This document shows, one piece after another, positions 1-9,828 of a stretch of DNA of 64,000 bases. A model generated the notes under the pieces. That model made no database searches. It was given only the letters and a program-made list of their open reading frames with translations, and had not been told where the DNA came from. Position numbers and translations under genes: made by a program. The stretch is from Wolbachia endosymbiont (group B) of Germaria angustata (GTDB lineage: Bacteria; Pseudomonadota; Alphaproteobacteria; Rickettsiales; Anaplasmataceae): assembly GCF_964026725.1 (NCBI RefSeq), contig NZ_OZ034691.1, forward strand, positions 992,001 through 1,056,000, read 5' to 3'. Every line of letters starts with the position of its first letter. Within the stretch, counting starts at the first letter, position 1.

Positions 1-123
1 TAATTCACTTACTAGTTTATACTTTAATAATATTACCAAACTTAAAGAAGTGTTGAGTTATAACTCAGTGAGTTTTGTTTCAGTTTCTTCTCTCTTTTTA
101 ATGAGTATTCTACTAATGCTATT

Positions 124-1467
124 ATGTTTAAATCGTTAACCGAAAGTTTAAATTCCGTATTTAGTAAACTGAGAGGAAAGTCAATCATTTCTGAAGATGA
201 TTTTAATCTTGCCATGCGTGAAATACGTATAGCTTTAATTGAAGCTGACGTTTCACTTGAAGTTGCGAAAAAATTCATCAATGACATTAAAGATAAAGTG
301 ATCGGGGGAAAAGTCATAAAAAGTGTTTCCCCAGCGCAAATGATAATCAAAATTGTGCAGGATAATTTAGTTGCAGTTCTCGGATCAGAGAAAAGCGACT
401 TAAACCTAGCAACTAAACCCCCTGCTGTGATTATGATGGTGGGCTTACAAGGTGCAGGTAAAACAACTACCTCAGGAAAGCTTGCTTTAAAACTAAAAAA
501 GCAAAAGAAAAAAGTGATGCTTGCCTCTTTAGACATTTATAGGCCTGCTGCCCAGAAACAACTTGAGGTGCTGGGTAAACAAATAGACGTACAAACTTTA
601 TCTATAGTAAGAAATGAAGGGCCTATTGCAATTACAAAAAGGGCACTAGCAGCAGCAAAGAACGATAATTATGATGTATTAATACTAGACACCGCAGGCA
701 GGCTTCATATTGACAATAATATGATGAATGAGTTGAAAGTCGTAAAGGAAATAGCTTCACCTACAGAAGTTATTTTAGTAGCCGACGCAATGATAGGCCA
801 GGATACGGTCAATATTGCCAAATCATTCAATGAGGTAATAGGTGTAACCGGCATTATTCTCACCCGTGTTGATGGTGATGCACGTGGTGGTGCTGCTCTT
901 TCTATGAAAATGATCGCCAATTGTCCAATTAAATTTATTGCTTGTGGTGAAAAATTAAGTGACCTCGATGATTTTTATCCCGATAGAATTGCAAAAAGGA
1001 TACTTAGCATGGGTGATGTTGTATCATTGGTTGAAAAAGCTGCTGAGATTGTTGGTCAGGAAGAAATTGATAAGTTACAAAAGAAAGTAAAAAAGGGTAA
1101 ATTCGACCTAAACGACCTAGTGGGAATGTTAAAAACTCTGAGTAAAATGGATGGCATTAGCAACATAATGAAATTCATCCCTAGTTCATTCACAAAAAAG
1201 CTAAGTAGCAGTGTGCCAGATGACAATAAAGTGAAAAAATATATAGCCATCATAAACTCAATGACCGAAAAAGAAAGGCAAAATCCAGATATTTTAAATG
1301 GCAAAAGAAGACTTAGAATTTCTAAGGGGTCCGGAACAAGTGTAACTGACGTTAATCTTCTAATTAAGCAGTATAATCAAATGAGCTCTATGGTGAATAA
1401 GTTCAGTAAAATTGACCATAGTAAACTTAAAGAATCTGATTTGATGGATATGCTAAGCAGAAAGTAA
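124..1467 (+). CDS. ffh: signal recognition particle protein Ffh
   Basis: SRP54-type GTPase that binds 4.5S RNA and signal sequences and delivers nascent chains to FtsY at the membrane. At 447 residues it has the usual family length. The N domain (about 1-90) is followed by the G domain with P-loop GLQGAGKTT (107-115), DTAGR (189-193) and TRVDGDARGG (247-256). The methionine-rich M domain runs from about 325 and includes the RNA-binding segment RRLRISKGSG. The start is the ATG at 124. The first 123 bases of the window show no gene. No 4.5S RNA gene was found nearby. Confidence 0.97.
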   Translation: MFKSLTESLNSVFSKLRGKSIISEDDFNLAMREIRIALIEADVSLEVAKKFINDIKDKVIGGKVIKSVSPAQMIIKIVQDNLVAVLGSEKSDLNLATKPPAVIMMVGLQGAGKTTTSGKLALKLKKQKKKVMLASLDIYRPAAQKQLEVLGKQIDVQTLSIVRNEGPIAITKRALAAAKNDNYDVLILDTAGRLHIDNNMMNELKVVKEIASPTEVILVADAMIGQDTVNIAKSFNEVIGVTGIILTRVDGDARGGAALSMKMIANCPIKFIACGEKLSDLDDFYPDRIAKRILSMGDVVSLVEKAAEIVGQEEIDKLQKKVKKGKFDLNDLVGMLKTLSKMDGISNIMKFIPSSFTKKLSSSVPDDNKVKKYIAIINSMTEKERQNPDILNGKRRLRISKGSGTSVTDVNLLIKQYNQMSSMVNKFSKIDHSKLKESDLMDMLSRK

Positions 1468-1746
1468 GTCAGCAGGTAGTGGAATGAAATAAAATCATCA
1501 GTTGTAATTGCTGTTGAATAGTAAAGTATATTATTTTAGCGTGAAGTAATAAATTCAATAAATTTCTTCAGTTGGAATTGGCATGATAATAAAAATTGAT
1601 ACAAGTTACTTTATCTATATTTAATGCGCTGTTTTATAGCTAACACACTATACCACCGTAGCACTACACTAGTAACAGACCGAAGGTTATCGATATCTCA
1701 AGTTAGGCTAGTTACAGCATCCACAATATCGTTTGTAAACCTGTAG

Positions 1747-2448
1747 CTATATACAATAAATGAACTTTTTTATATATTCGTTATTAGTATTTTGTATTTC
1801 CTGAACAATTCCGTGAAAAATGATCTCCCCTTCATATAATACTGCTATTTTGTCAGCTATTTTAAATGCACTATGAATATCATGTGTAATCGTGATAATT
1901 GTAGGACGAAGATCTTGAGATAATTTTATTATTATCTCGTTTACTACATCTGACATGATTGGGTCTAATCCTGAAGTTGGCTCATCCAATACAATAATTT
2001 CTGGGTTGTGTGCAATTGCTCTTGCAAGTGCCACTCTTTTCTTCATTCCACCTGATAGTTCTACTGGAAACATGTCTGCTATGTTTGCTTCCAGTCCAAC
2101 GTCATTTAACTTCTCGATTGCTAGGCGTTTTGCCTCCTTTATGTTGATATTAAAGCGTTTTTTATAATTAAAAGATATATTTTCCCACACTGTAACGTAG
2201 TCAAACAAAGCGGAATTTTGAAATAAGACTCCAAATTTATTTTTGCTTTTACTATTTATTTTAATAGACCCTGAGTCTGGTGTCAGTAATCCAATAATTA
2301 TTTTTGTTAATACAGATTTACCACTTCCTGAGCCGCCAAGTATGACTAATGATTCTCCTTTCGATATATTGAAAGTTATGTTGTTTAATATCGTTCTATC
2401 ATCAAAGGATAAGCTTAGATTCAATATTGATATTATGGGGCTATGCAT
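1747..2448 (-). CDS. mlaF: ABC transporter ATP-binding protein, MlaF type
   Basis: ATPase subunit of an Mla-like phospholipid transporter of the envelope. The sequence shows Walker A GGSGSGKS, the signature LSGGMKKRVALARA (the MKKR variant is typical of MlaF/Ttg2A) and Walker B IIVLDEPTSGLDP, in 233 residues. It overlaps the 3' end of the permease gene by 8 bases, so the two are translated as a pair. The substrate-binding MlaD partner is not in this window. The family assignment is firm. The direction of lipid transport cannot be read from the sequence. Confidence 0.92.
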   Translation of the reverse strand: MHSPIISILNLSLSFDDRTILNNITFNISKGESLVILGGSGSGKSVLTKIIIGLLTPDSGSIKINSKSKNKFGVLFQNSALFDYVTVWENISFNYKKRFNINIKEAKRLAIEKLNDVGLEANIADMFPVELSGGMKKRVALARAIAHNPEIIVLDEPTSGLDPIMSDVVNEIIIKLSQDLRPTIITITHDIHSAFKIADKIAVLYEGEIIFHGIVQEIQNTNNEYIKKFIYCI

Positions 2449-3223
2449 GTATTAAAGTAATCAAGTAATTTGCTAAAATTATCAATATAGAGGATATAAC
2501 AACAGTTGATGTTGTTGCAATACCTACTCCTCGTGCACCTTCCCTACAATGGTAACCGTAATAACAACTTGAAACAGAAATTATGGCGCCAAAAGCAGTC
2601 GCTTTCATTAGCCCAACAATAAAATCGTACATATTAAAGAATTGAGCTGTATATTTTATGTATATATTTAAATTGTGGTTAAATTCAAAGACTGCGGTGA
2701 CATAGCCTCCAAATATTCCTATTAGATCTGCACATACTGTAAGTATTGGAAATACTATAACTGACGCTAGAATTCTTGGTACAATTAAATATTTGAAAGG
2801 ATTGATGTCCAAAGTTGTAAGTGCATCTATTTGTTCAGTGATGCGCATCGTGCCAATTTCTGCTGCAATTGAGGACCCAACCTTTCCTACCATTATTAAG
2901 CTGATCAAAACTGGCCCTAACTCTTTAATGATAGTGATCGTAACAAGTTTAGGTACTACTTGTTCTTGATTAATCAATATACCACTTAAGCTACTCTGTA
3001 AAACTATCACTACTCCTATAAAAACTCCAGTGAGCCCAACAATTGGCAAAGAGAAAAAGCCTATCTCTATAATTTGTCTTGCCACATTGCTAAAATAATA
3101 TGGAGGAATAAAGCAGTGGTATAGAGATTGAATAAAAAATACAAATGCGTTACCAATCCTCAACAGAAAGTTCATAAAGCATCTACCGATTATTCTAACG
3201 CTGTCTATATTAAAGGAACTCAC
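2441..3223 (-). CDS. mlaE: ABC transporter permease, MlaE family
   Basis: Integral membrane permease partner of the adjacent ATPase in an Mla-type lipid transporter. The 260-residue protein is largely hydrophobic, with about five to six membrane segments. It contains the family hallmark MRITEQIDALTTLDINPFKY followed by LIVPRILA. It is the first gene of the pair, which is transcribed leftward away from rpmF. An N-terminal start a few codons downstream is possible, because the first 12 residues are not conserved in character. Confidence 0.92.
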   Translation of the reverse strand: MSSFNIDSVRIIGRCFMNFLLRIGNAFVFFIQSLYHCFIPPYYFSNVARQIIEIGFFSLPIVGLTGVFIGVVIVLQSSLSGILINQEQVVPKLVTITIIKELGPVLISLIMVGKVGSSIAAEIGTMRITEQIDALTTLDINPFKYLIVPRILASVIVFPILTVCADLIGIFGGYVTAVFEFNHNLNIYIKYTAQFFNMYDFIVGLMKATAFGAIISVSSCYYGYHCREGARGVGIATTSTVVISSILIILANYLITLIHA

Positions 3224-3454
3224 TTTACATTTATCTTAGCTAAAATTAGTTTTACTGATTTTATTAAAATTTTTATTAACTTCGCCAGAGTATAGTCAAG
3301 ATATGTCTTAAGTTCAATATACTTTGATCAAAATGCTTGAGTTTAAGTTTATAAGACTGAATTGTATAAGAAAACCTTACTTATTTCGCTATTTACTTCT
3401 TGTAAAAAACATGCTACTAATAAATTGTGTTATATAGTTGAATTGGAGTAAGTT

Positions 3455-3637
3455 TTGGCAGTTCCAAAGAGAAAAAAGTCAAAGTCAAGGCGTAATATGC
3501 ATCGTTCTCATCATGCTATTAAGCCTAAGAATATTGTGGTATGTGCAACAACTGGAGAATTCATGTTGCCTCACAACATAGCAGTTGACAATAGTTACAA
3601 AGGAAAACGTGTTTTCATTAAACAAAAGGCGGAGTAA
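3455..3637 (+). CDS. rpmF: 50S ribosomal protein L32
   Basis: Small basic ribosomal protein of 60 residues beginning MAVPKRKKSKSRR, the characteristic L32 N-terminus. The start codon is TTG at 3455, preceded at a good distance by a Shine-Dalgarno-like TTGGAG at 3443-3448. It heads the rpmF-plsX-fabH cluster, a common bacterial arrangement linking ribosome and membrane lipid synthesis. Only 8 bases separate it from plsX. Confidence 0.96.
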   Translation: MAVPKRKKSKSRRNMHRSHHAIKPKNIVVCATTGEFMLPHNIAVDNSYKGKRVFIKQKAE

Positions 3638-3645
3638 CTCATGAT

Positions 3646-4683
3646 ATGTTACCCACGGTCAACAACAACATAGTTATCGCACTTGATGCTATGGGAGGGG
3701 ATTTTGCACCTCTCTCCGTAATTCAGGGTGCTAGTTTTTTCTTGGATAATCTTGTTGACCCAGGTGTTGAAGTTTTTTTTCATATTTATGGAGATCAGAA
3801 AGAAATATCTCCTTTGCTTTCAAAATACAAAAAAGTAAGCGATAACTCCGAATTTACCCATTGCTCTGATAATGTTCTCCCAAATGATAAACCCTCTTTT
3901 GCACTTAGACATCGCAAAGATTCAAGTATGAAGGCAGCTGTTGAAGCAGTGAAAAAAGGTAAAGCTTTTGGGATGGTGTCTTCAGGCAACACTGGAGCAT
4001 TGATGGCTATCTCCAGATTTATTTTAGGAACATTACCCAATATCTATCGTCCTGCTATTGCATCTGTCTGTCCAACTAAGACAAAAAGCTTTGCATTGCT
4101 TGATCTTGGTGCAAATGTTGACTGTAATACTGACTCATTATTTCAATTTGCATTAATGGGGAGTATATTTGCAAAAATAGCATTAAAAGTTGAAAATCCT
4201 GAAGTCGCTTTGCTAAACATTGGTACAGAAGAAGTGAAAGGTACTGACTCAGTAAGAGGAGCTTTTGAGTTACTCAAAAATGCTCCAAGTATTAACTTCA
4301 AAGGATATATAGAGGCAAGTGAATTTTTAGATGGTAATATAGACGTAATTGTTGCTGATGGTTTTGTTGGTAATGTAATGCTCAAGACAGCTGAGGCAAC
4401 TGCTGGTACTTTTATCAGTCTAATAAAACAGGAAGTATTTAATTCATGGATGACAAAAATGCTTGTCGGCATATTGTTGAAACCCAAGCTAAATAAAGCA
4501 TTAGAACGTTTTAATCCTAAAATTAGAAGTGGAGCTATGTTTTTAGGGCTAAATGGTATCATTATAAAGAGCCACGGAAATTCTGATGCTATTTCTTTTG
4601 CTCACGCTATAAAATTTGCAGTAAATGCAATCAGTGAAAATTTAAACCAGAAGATAATTAACGGGGTAAGTCATATTGAATAA
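3646..4683 (+). CDS. plsX: phosphate acyltransferase PlsX
   Basis: Converts acyl-ACP to acyl-phosphate for the first acylation of glycerol-3-phosphate. At 345 residues it has the family length. Visible motifs are ALDAMGGDFAP near the N-terminus, SSGNTGALMA and LNIGTEEVKG in the middle, and SGAMFLGLNGIIIKSHG near the C-terminus. It lies between rpmF and fabH and overlaps fabH by 8 bases, which indicates translational coupling. Confidence 0.95.
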   Translation: MLPTVNNNIVIALDAMGGDFAPLSVIQGASFFLDNLVDPGVEVFFHIYGDQKEISPLLSKYKKVSDNSEFTHCSDNVLPNDKPSFALRHRKDSSMKAAVEAVKKGKAFGMVSSGNTGALMAISRFILGTLPNIYRPAIASVCPTKTKSFALLDLGANVDCNTDSLFQFALMGSIFAKIALKVENPEVALLNIGTEEVKGTDSVRGAFELLKNAPSINFKGYIEASEFLDGNIDVIVADGFVGNVMLKTAEATAGTFISLIKQEVFNSWMTKMLVGILLKPKLNKALERFNPKIRSGAMFLGLNGIIIKSHGNSDAISFAHAIKFAVNAISENLNQKIINGVSHIE

Positions 4684-5632
4684 AAGTTTCATATTAAGCA
4701 CTGGTTCTTACCTACCAAAAAAAATTTTGAGTAATAACGAAATTGCATCGATAGTTGAAACAAACGATGAATGGATAAGGCAAAGAACAGGAATAGTTCA
4801 AAGACATATAGCAGATGAAGAAGAATTAACGTCAGATCTAGCTGTTAATGCAGCAAAAAATGCTATAGAAAAAGCGAAAATTTCAATAGATGAAATTGGT
4901 TTGATCATAGTTGCAACAACAACACCTGACAAAACTTTTCCTAGCTGTGCAACGATTATACAAAGTAAATTAAAGTGTAAAAACGCATTTGCTTTTGATG
5001 TACAGGCGGCATGCTCTGGTTTTATATATGCAGTTACAGTTGCTGATTCACTTATAAAGTCTAACGATAGAATTAAATACGCGCTTGTTATTGGTGCTGA
5101 AATAATGTCTAGGATTGTTGATTGGGAAGATAGGTCAACTTGTGTACTCTTTGGTGATGGTGCTGGTGCAGTGATAATGAAATCAGAAATGAGTAGCAGT
5201 AGCATTATATCAACAAACCTACACTCTGATGGCAATGTGGACTTATTATGTACAAACGGAGGAATATCCTCTACTCGTGATTCTGGAAAGATACTTATGA
5301 ATGGAAGAGAAGTGTTTAAACATGCAGTAGAGAAATTAACAGCCTCAGTAGAGGAAACTCTAAAATGTAATAGTTTGAAGATTACTGATATTGACTGGTT
5401 AATTCCCCATCAAGCAAACATTCGTATTATTGAAGCAGTAGTAAAGAAATTAGATTTTCCTATAGAGAAAGTGATTAATACCGTTGATAAGCATGCAAAC
5501 ACCTCAGCAGCATCAATTCCACTGGCCTTAGACTATGCAATACAAGAATCAAAAATAAAATCAGGAAATCTGGTACTGCTGATTTCAATAGGTGCAGGCC
5601 TGACCTGGGGTTCTGTGTTACTGCGCTATTAG
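4676..5632 (+). CDS. fabH: 3-oxoacyl-[ACP] synthase III (FabH)
   Basis: Condenses an acyl-CoA with malonyl-ACP to begin type II fatty acid synthesis. The protein has 318 residues. The nucleophile Cys113 is in AACSGF, the catalytic His in PHQANIR and the catalytic Asn in KHANTSAASIP, so the triad is complete. The start is TTG at 4676, inside the last codons of plsX. It ends the rpmF-plsX-fabH operon. Confidence 0.95.
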   Translation: MNKSFILSTGSYLPKKILSNNEIASIVETNDEWIRQRTGIVQRHIADEEELTSDLAVNAAKNAIEKAKISIDEIGLIIVATTTPDKTFPSCATIIQSKLKCKNAFAFDVQAACSGFIYAVTVADSLIKSNDRIKYALVIGAEIMSRIVDWEDRSTCVLFGDGAGAVIMKSEMSSSSIISTNLHSDGNVDLLCTNGGISSTRDSGKILMNGREVFKHAVEKLTASVEETLKCNSLKITDIDWLIPHQANIRIIEAVVKKLDFPIEKVINTVDKHANTSAASIPLALDYAIQESKIKSGNLVLLISIGAGLTWGSVLLRY

Positions 5633-5774
5633 ACTTCCTATTACCCACGCTTCTTTTTTCTCAGTTTTATCGTTACATGCTGTACTGACAAAGTTTTGAG
5701 ATATTATCACAAACATTATATTCACAAGAAATACTTGACTTCACGTGTACTAAGAAGCATTTTATATATGATGT

Positions 5775-5848
5775 GTGCCCGTAGCTCAGTTGGATAGAGC
5801 AACAGCCTTCTAAGCTGTGGGTCGTAGGTTCGAATCCTACCGGGCACA
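5775..5848 (+). tRNA. tRNA-Arg (anticodon TCT)
   Basis: A cloverleaf of 74 bases: acceptor GTGCCCG pairs with CGGGCAC, the D arm contains GCTCAGTTGGATAGAGC, and the anticodon stem ACAGC/GCTGT closes loop CTTCTAA. The T arm contains GGTTCGAATCC. Anticodon TCT reads AGA. CCA is not encoded (TTC follows the discriminator A). Confidence 0.97.
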
Positions 5849-5856
5849 TTCTTCTA

Positions 5857-6822
5857 TCAATGCTTTCTATAAATTTTCAAGTATTCTGGTACCACATTTT
5901 CAATTGCTAGTGGTCTAATTTTCATTGTTCCGAGATCATCTGACTTTTCGATTGAACTACTCATCATAACTTTCACCTGATCTCGAGTAAGTATAGGGCT
6001 TGCATCTCCGGTTATAGGTTTTAACAGCACAGAAACAACTTTACTTTCTAAGAAAAAGGCTATCAATCTTGCCATTGGAAAAGGTACATTGATCAGTAGA
6101 CACTTTCTGTTAGTCACATTCAGAATAAACTTTAATAAGCTTTTAAAAGAGTAAACTTTTGGTCCACCTATATTATAAATTTTTTTATCTTGCTTATTAA
6201 AGCTGATAATACGGTATACCACTTCAGCTAAGTTTGTTACACATATCGGCTGAAACTTCGTTATTCCACTACCGATTAACGGCAAAAAAGGAAGAATTGT
6301 TGCTAATCTTGCAAATTTATTGAAGAAACTATCTTCTTTACCGAATACAAGACTTGGCTTAATTATTATTGCTCCCTGAAATGCTAAAGTTACAGCTTTT
6401 TCACCTTCTAATTTACTGTGGGCGTATCTTGACAGCTTCCTATTTTCTATTCCCATGGCAGAAAAATGTATCATCATGTATACACTTTTTATTTGCGCAG
6501 CTTTTGCTATTCTTTCAGCTACTCCAACATGAACGTCATAGAAATCGTATTTTCTTTTTTCATATAATATTCCTACTAAATTTATAACAACATCACACCC
6601 CTCCATACTTTCTAAAATTGATTTTTCATTAAAAAAATCTCCTTCAATTATTGATATTTGTCCTAAATTTCCACATAACTTCAGACAAGCAGCTTTTTCC
6701 TGATCACGAGTAAATATTCTTATTAAATACCCCGCCGCTGCCAAGCGTCTTACGATGTGTTTTCCTATAAATCCCGTTCCACCAAAAATAACTATACGTT
6801 TTATCACAGTTAAAACTTCCAA
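5857..6822 (-). CDS. NAD(P)-binding complex I accessory-type protein (NDUFA9-like)
   Basis: Atypical short-chain dehydrogenase / NmrA-like protein of 321 residues. An N-terminal Rossmann motif GGTGFIGKHIVRRLA is followed by a HFSAMGIENR segment, where the classical active-site tyrosine region is weak. Family members include alphaproteobacterial and mitochondrial NDUFA9, an accessory subunit of NADH:ubiquinone oxidoreductase. nuoA-nuoB-nuoC lie 3-4 kb away, which fits a complex I role, but a general epimerase function cannot be excluded. The given ATG adds a few residues before VIKRIVIFGG, and a GTG there is an alternative start. Confidence 0.8.
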   Translation of the reverse strand: MEVLTVIKRIVIFGGTGFIGKHIVRRLAAAGYLIRIFTRDQEKAACLKLCGNLGQISIIEGDFFNEKSILESMEGCDVVINLVGILYEKRKYDFYDVHVGVAERIAKAAQIKSVYMMIHFSAMGIENRKLSRYAHSKLEGEKAVTLAFQGAIIIKPSLVFGKEDSFFNKFARLATILPFLPLIGSGITKFQPICVTNLAEVVYRIISFNKQDKKIYNIGGPKVYSFKSLLKFILNVTNRKCLLINVPFPMARLIAFFLESKVVSVLLKPITGDASPILTRDQVKVMMSSSIEKSDDLGTMKIRPLAIENVVPEYLKIYRKH

Positions 6823-6855
6823 TAACTTAACTTTAAATTAATACAATAGTTTTAT

Positions 6856-8232
6856 TTAATATTCTATTGTGAATTCCTGCACTATAAGGTCCATTCTCAT
6901 TCCATGAGAACCTTTAACTAAAATTACATCATTACCTTGAACAATATTAGCTAAATTACTTTTCAATTGGTTAGAATCATCGAAATGCATGCCTTTTATA
7001 TTCTCCGGTAAAAGTTTATTCAATTCTAACATAAATTTACCAACTGTATGAACTTTATTCACATTTTGTTCTACTATAGAGTCAAGCAATTCTGTATGAA
7101 ATACTATGCTTTCATTACCAAGTCCTAACATATCGCCAAGTAGTGCCACTTTTCTTAAATTAGAATATGTACCTAAAGTTCTTATTGCAGCCTTCATTGA
7201 AGTAGGGTTAGCATTATAGGAGTCGTTAATCAAATGTACTAATTTTCCATTGTATTTAGCTTGATGAACATTACCTCTACCTTCTGTTACAGTAAAATTC
7301 TCAAGTGCTAGTGGTAATTTAGATAAATCAAGTTCGAGACTTTGCAAAACTGCTGTAACAACTAATGCAGAGTATGCAAAATGTTCGCCTTTTACAGGTA
7401 AATTACAGTTCATAATTTGACCACTGTTCAGTTTGATTTTTAAATTTAGACCGTTATCGTCTCTTATTAGGTCTAACAAACAAACAGTAGCACTTTCATT
7501 CTTACCAAAGCTTACTACATTTCTGTTAGCATTTGATAAGAGATAATCATAATGTTCATTATCCTTATTCAAAACCAAAGTACCATTATTTTTCATACCA
7601 TGTAGAATTTCTAATTTCGCTTGCGCAATATCAAGTAGAGATGAAAAATTTTCAACATGCGCAGGTTCAATGTTGGTAATAACTGCAATATCCGGATTGC
7701 TAATCTCCGATAACTCTTTTATTTCACCAGCTCTACTCATTCCTATTTCAAGGATTAAATACTGACAGTCTTCTGGCGCTTTTAGAATCGTAAAAGGCAA
7801 TCCTATATTATTATTCAAGTTACCTTCATTTACATGAGATACTCCATAATGCAACAAAACAGTGTTAAGCATATCTTTTGTAGTGGTTTTCCCAACACTA
7901 CCTGTAATTGTGATAACTTTAGCATTAACAAGAATATTTCTAATGCAATATGATGCCATATTATGCAAAGCTTTTAGAGTATCTTGCACAATAATTAGAG
8001 GAAAATTTCTATATTTATCTTCGCTTACTACCGCAGCAACAGCTCCTTTTAAAAATGCTTCATGTAGAAAATCATGCCCATCAAATTTCTTTCCCTTGAG
8101 AGCAATAAATAAATCACCTTTTTTTATGCTTCTTGTATCCGTTGAAATATTTGAGCTATACACCGAATTACAAACACCCTCCCCTCTTCCACCAGTAGCA
8201 TCGATAATATTATTTGCGTTCCATTTTAACAT
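6856..8232 (-). CDS. murF: UDP-MurNAc-tripeptide--D-Ala-D-Ala ligase MurF
   Basis: Adds D-Ala-D-Ala to the UDP-MurNAc tripeptide in the cytoplasm. It is 458 residues long. It shows the ATP-binding loop TGSVGKTTTKDML, the central EIGMSRAGEIK segment and NDSYNANPTSMKAA, which are Mur ligase hallmarks. Together with mraY (22.1 kb) and murG (45.6 kb) it covers most of the late lipid II pathway. Wolbachia keep this pathway although they lack a classical thick cell wall. It is transcribed leftward, divergent from the hypothetical gene at 8417. Confidence 0.95.
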   Translation of the reverse strand: MLKWNANNIIDATGGRGEGVCNSVYSSNISTDTRSIKKGDLFIALKGKKFDGHDFLHEAFLKGAVAAVVSEDKYRNFPLIIVQDTLKALHNMASYCIRNILVNAKVITITGSVGKTTTKDMLNTVLLHYGVSHVNEGNLNNNIGLPFTILKAPEDCQYLILEIGMSRAGEIKELSEISNPDIAVITNIEPAHVENFSSLLDIAQAKLEILHGMKNNGTLVLNKDNEHYDYLLSNANRNVVSFGKNESATVCLLDLIRDDNGLNLKIKLNSGQIMNCNLPVKGEHFAYSALVVTAVLQSLELDLSKLPLALENFTVTEGRGNVHQAKYNGKLVHLINDSYNANPTSMKAAIRTLGTYSNLRKVALLGDMLGLGNESIVFHTELLDSIVEQNVNKVHTVGKFMLELNKLLPENIKGMHFDDSNQLKSNLANIVQGNDVILVKGSHGMRMDLIVQEFTIEY

Positions 8233-8416
8233 AATTTATCTTTAAAGGTAATTTGAACAAGAAAAGCAGCAAAAATACTACATACTTTGGTAATGTACAA
8301 ATAATGATTGCTATCTCTATAATTTCATCTTATAATAAATATACAAGCTTAAATGTTTTCGTCTATAATTGGGTGTATTTTACTATCTGATTGTAGAAAG
8401 TGACTTGGAGGTATGT

Positions 8417-9151
8417 ATGGCAAAAGATGAGTTAAATAAAAAGTCTATTTTGGCTAGAATAAAAGGCGTGTTTTTTCTTGTGCCTAAAGCACTTATTTAT
8501 CCTATAAAGAAACCGTTTGCTTCAATTGATGAAATGAAGCATGATGCTAAAGTTTCATTAAAAAAGGCTGTGAGTGATGTACCTAAAGAAGAAGAGAAAT
8601 ATGACCCACCTATAAAAACCACAGAAGCTAGTAAGTACCTTGGCATACAAATAACAAAACAAGAAAAAGGTAAGGTGAGTTTTTTAGCGTCAAGAACTTT
8701 AACGGGGGATATACCTTACTTGAGTCCAGAGAAATTAGATAAAATAAGGAAAGATCTGCCAAATATAACTATTTTTAGAGAAGAAAACAAAATTGTAATT
8801 GAAGTTGATGTTGAAAAGATTATTCAAGAAATAAAAGATAAAAATCCAGGTATAGATGAAAAAGTAATGAAAAAGTACGCTCTTGAAGGAATTTATAATA
8901 AAATTGATTGTGATCTCAAAAATTTGGCAAAAATTACTGGTGGAGAGTTTAAAGTTCACACAGACCGAAAGTTGCTGTATGATATTGCAGAAAAGTTGTA
9001 TAGTGGATACGATAGTAAAAAGCAGCATTCAAAGGAAGTTGTAAGGCCCATGGATAAAGAAAAGTCATCAGAGAAAATTCTAAATAATTGGCAAAAAGCT
9101 ATTAAACAAGATTTTGAAAGTTGCGAAAGCATAAGAGGTAGGGGGAAATAA
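8417..9151 (+). CDS. hypothetical protein, lysine-rich, Wolbachia-type
   Basis: I do not recognise a family. The ATG at 8417 is preferred over an upstream in-frame start at 8369, because a strong Shine-Dalgarno TTGGAGG (8405-8411) precedes it and the upstream 16 codons look like leader. The product has about 244 residues. It is highly charged, with a short hydrophobic stretch near residues 15-25 (VFFLVPKALIYPI), and the rest is soluble and lysine-rich. The next small gene starts 3 bases after its stop, suggesting a two-gene unit. Codon use resembles that of its neighbours. Confidence 0.75.
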   Translation: MAKDELNKKSILARIKGVFFLVPKALIYPIKKPFASIDEMKHDAKVSLKKAVSDVPKEEEKYDPPIKTTEASKYLGIQITKQEKGKVSFLASRTLTGDIPYLSPEKLDKIRKDLPNITIFREENKIVIEVDVEKIIQEIKDKNPGIDEKVMKKYALEGIYNKIDCDLKNLAKITGGEFKVHTDRKLLYDIAEKLYSGYDSKKQHSKEVVRPMDKEKSSEKILNNWQKAIKQDFESCESIRGRGK

Positions 9152-9154
9152 ATT

Positions 9155-9436
9155 ATGGAGAGTGTTATGAAAGAAGTTAAAATAGAGGAAAGGTATCATA
9201 GCCTAACTATTCCTGGAGATATGTATCATTTACAACCAGAAGTTATTGCTGCAAGAAGGGCAAATAGAATAGAAACGTTTTCAAAAAGACACCAAATGGA
9301 CTATGGGTCTGTTTTACGTAGACAAGATATACAGCTAAAAGACGTTTCAAGTCTTGAAGATGCTTCTAGCGAAGCAGCAATAAGCCCACCTTCTACACCA
9401 AATCATAAGCAAAATAGAAGAGGACCAGGAATTTAA
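9155..9436 (+). CDS. small hypothetical protein
   Basis: A 93-residue hydrophilic protein with no recognised domain. It begins at the ATG at 9155, with the purine-rich GGTAGGGGG of the preceding gene's end acting as ribosome binding site. The C-terminus is Ser/Pro rich (ISPPSTPNHKQN) and basic. It lies between the preceding hypothetical gene and the HIT gene with gaps of 3 and 6 bases, so it is probably cotranscribed with both. Confidence 0.65.
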   Translation: MESVMKEVKIEERYHSLTIPGDMYHLQPEVIAARRANRIETFSKRHQMDYGSVLRRQDIQLKDVSSLEDASSEAAISPPSTPNHKQNRRGPGI

Positions 9437-9442
9437 TAAAGT

Positions 9443-9811
9443 ATGGGTAGTACAGCTTATGATGACACTAATATCTTTGCTAAGATATTAAGAGGTGAGT
9501 TGTCTTATGAGGAAATACACAAAAATGAAAATGTGCTAGCTTTTCGTGATAAGTATCCTGATGCACCAGTTCATATTCTAGTTATACCAAAAGCTCAATA
9601 CGTTTCATATGATGATTTTGTTCTGAAAGCTTCCGAAGAGGAAATAGTAAGTTTTTTTAAAACTGTTAGAGAAATAGCACATAAATATAACTTAGAAAAA
9701 ACAGGATATAGATTAGTTACTAATCACGGTAAAGATGGAGAGCAAGTTATACCGCACTTTCACATACATATTTTAGGTGGTAAAAGATTAGGAAAGCATG
9801 TAAATTCATAG
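9443..9811 (+). CDS. HIT family nucleotide-binding hydrolase
   Basis: Histidine-triad protein of 122 residues, the normal length of the HINT branch, which hydrolyses purine nucleoside phosphoramidates. The catalytic triad motif is visible as PHFHIHILGG near the C-terminus, and the upstream DKYPDAPVHILVIPK strand is also typical. It follows two hypothetical genes and precedes nuoA by 17 bases. Confidence 0.93.
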   Translation: MGSTAYDDTNIFAKILRGELSYEEIHKNENVLAFRDKYPDAPVHILVIPKAQYVSYDDFVLKASEEEIVSFFKTVREIAHKYNLEKTGYRLVTNHGKDGEQVIPHFHIHILGGKRLGKHVNS

Positions 9812-9828
9812 TGTTATATGTTTTTTAA

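Noticed and set aside
1468..1746. Possible small RNA or 4.5S RNA after ffh
   Set aside because: No 4.5S core motif or stable fold could be seen; left as unexplained spacer.
3395..3440. Sigma-70-like promoter for rpmF
   Set aside because: TTGTAA and TATATA are present but about 25 bases apart, outside the usual range, so I could not support it.
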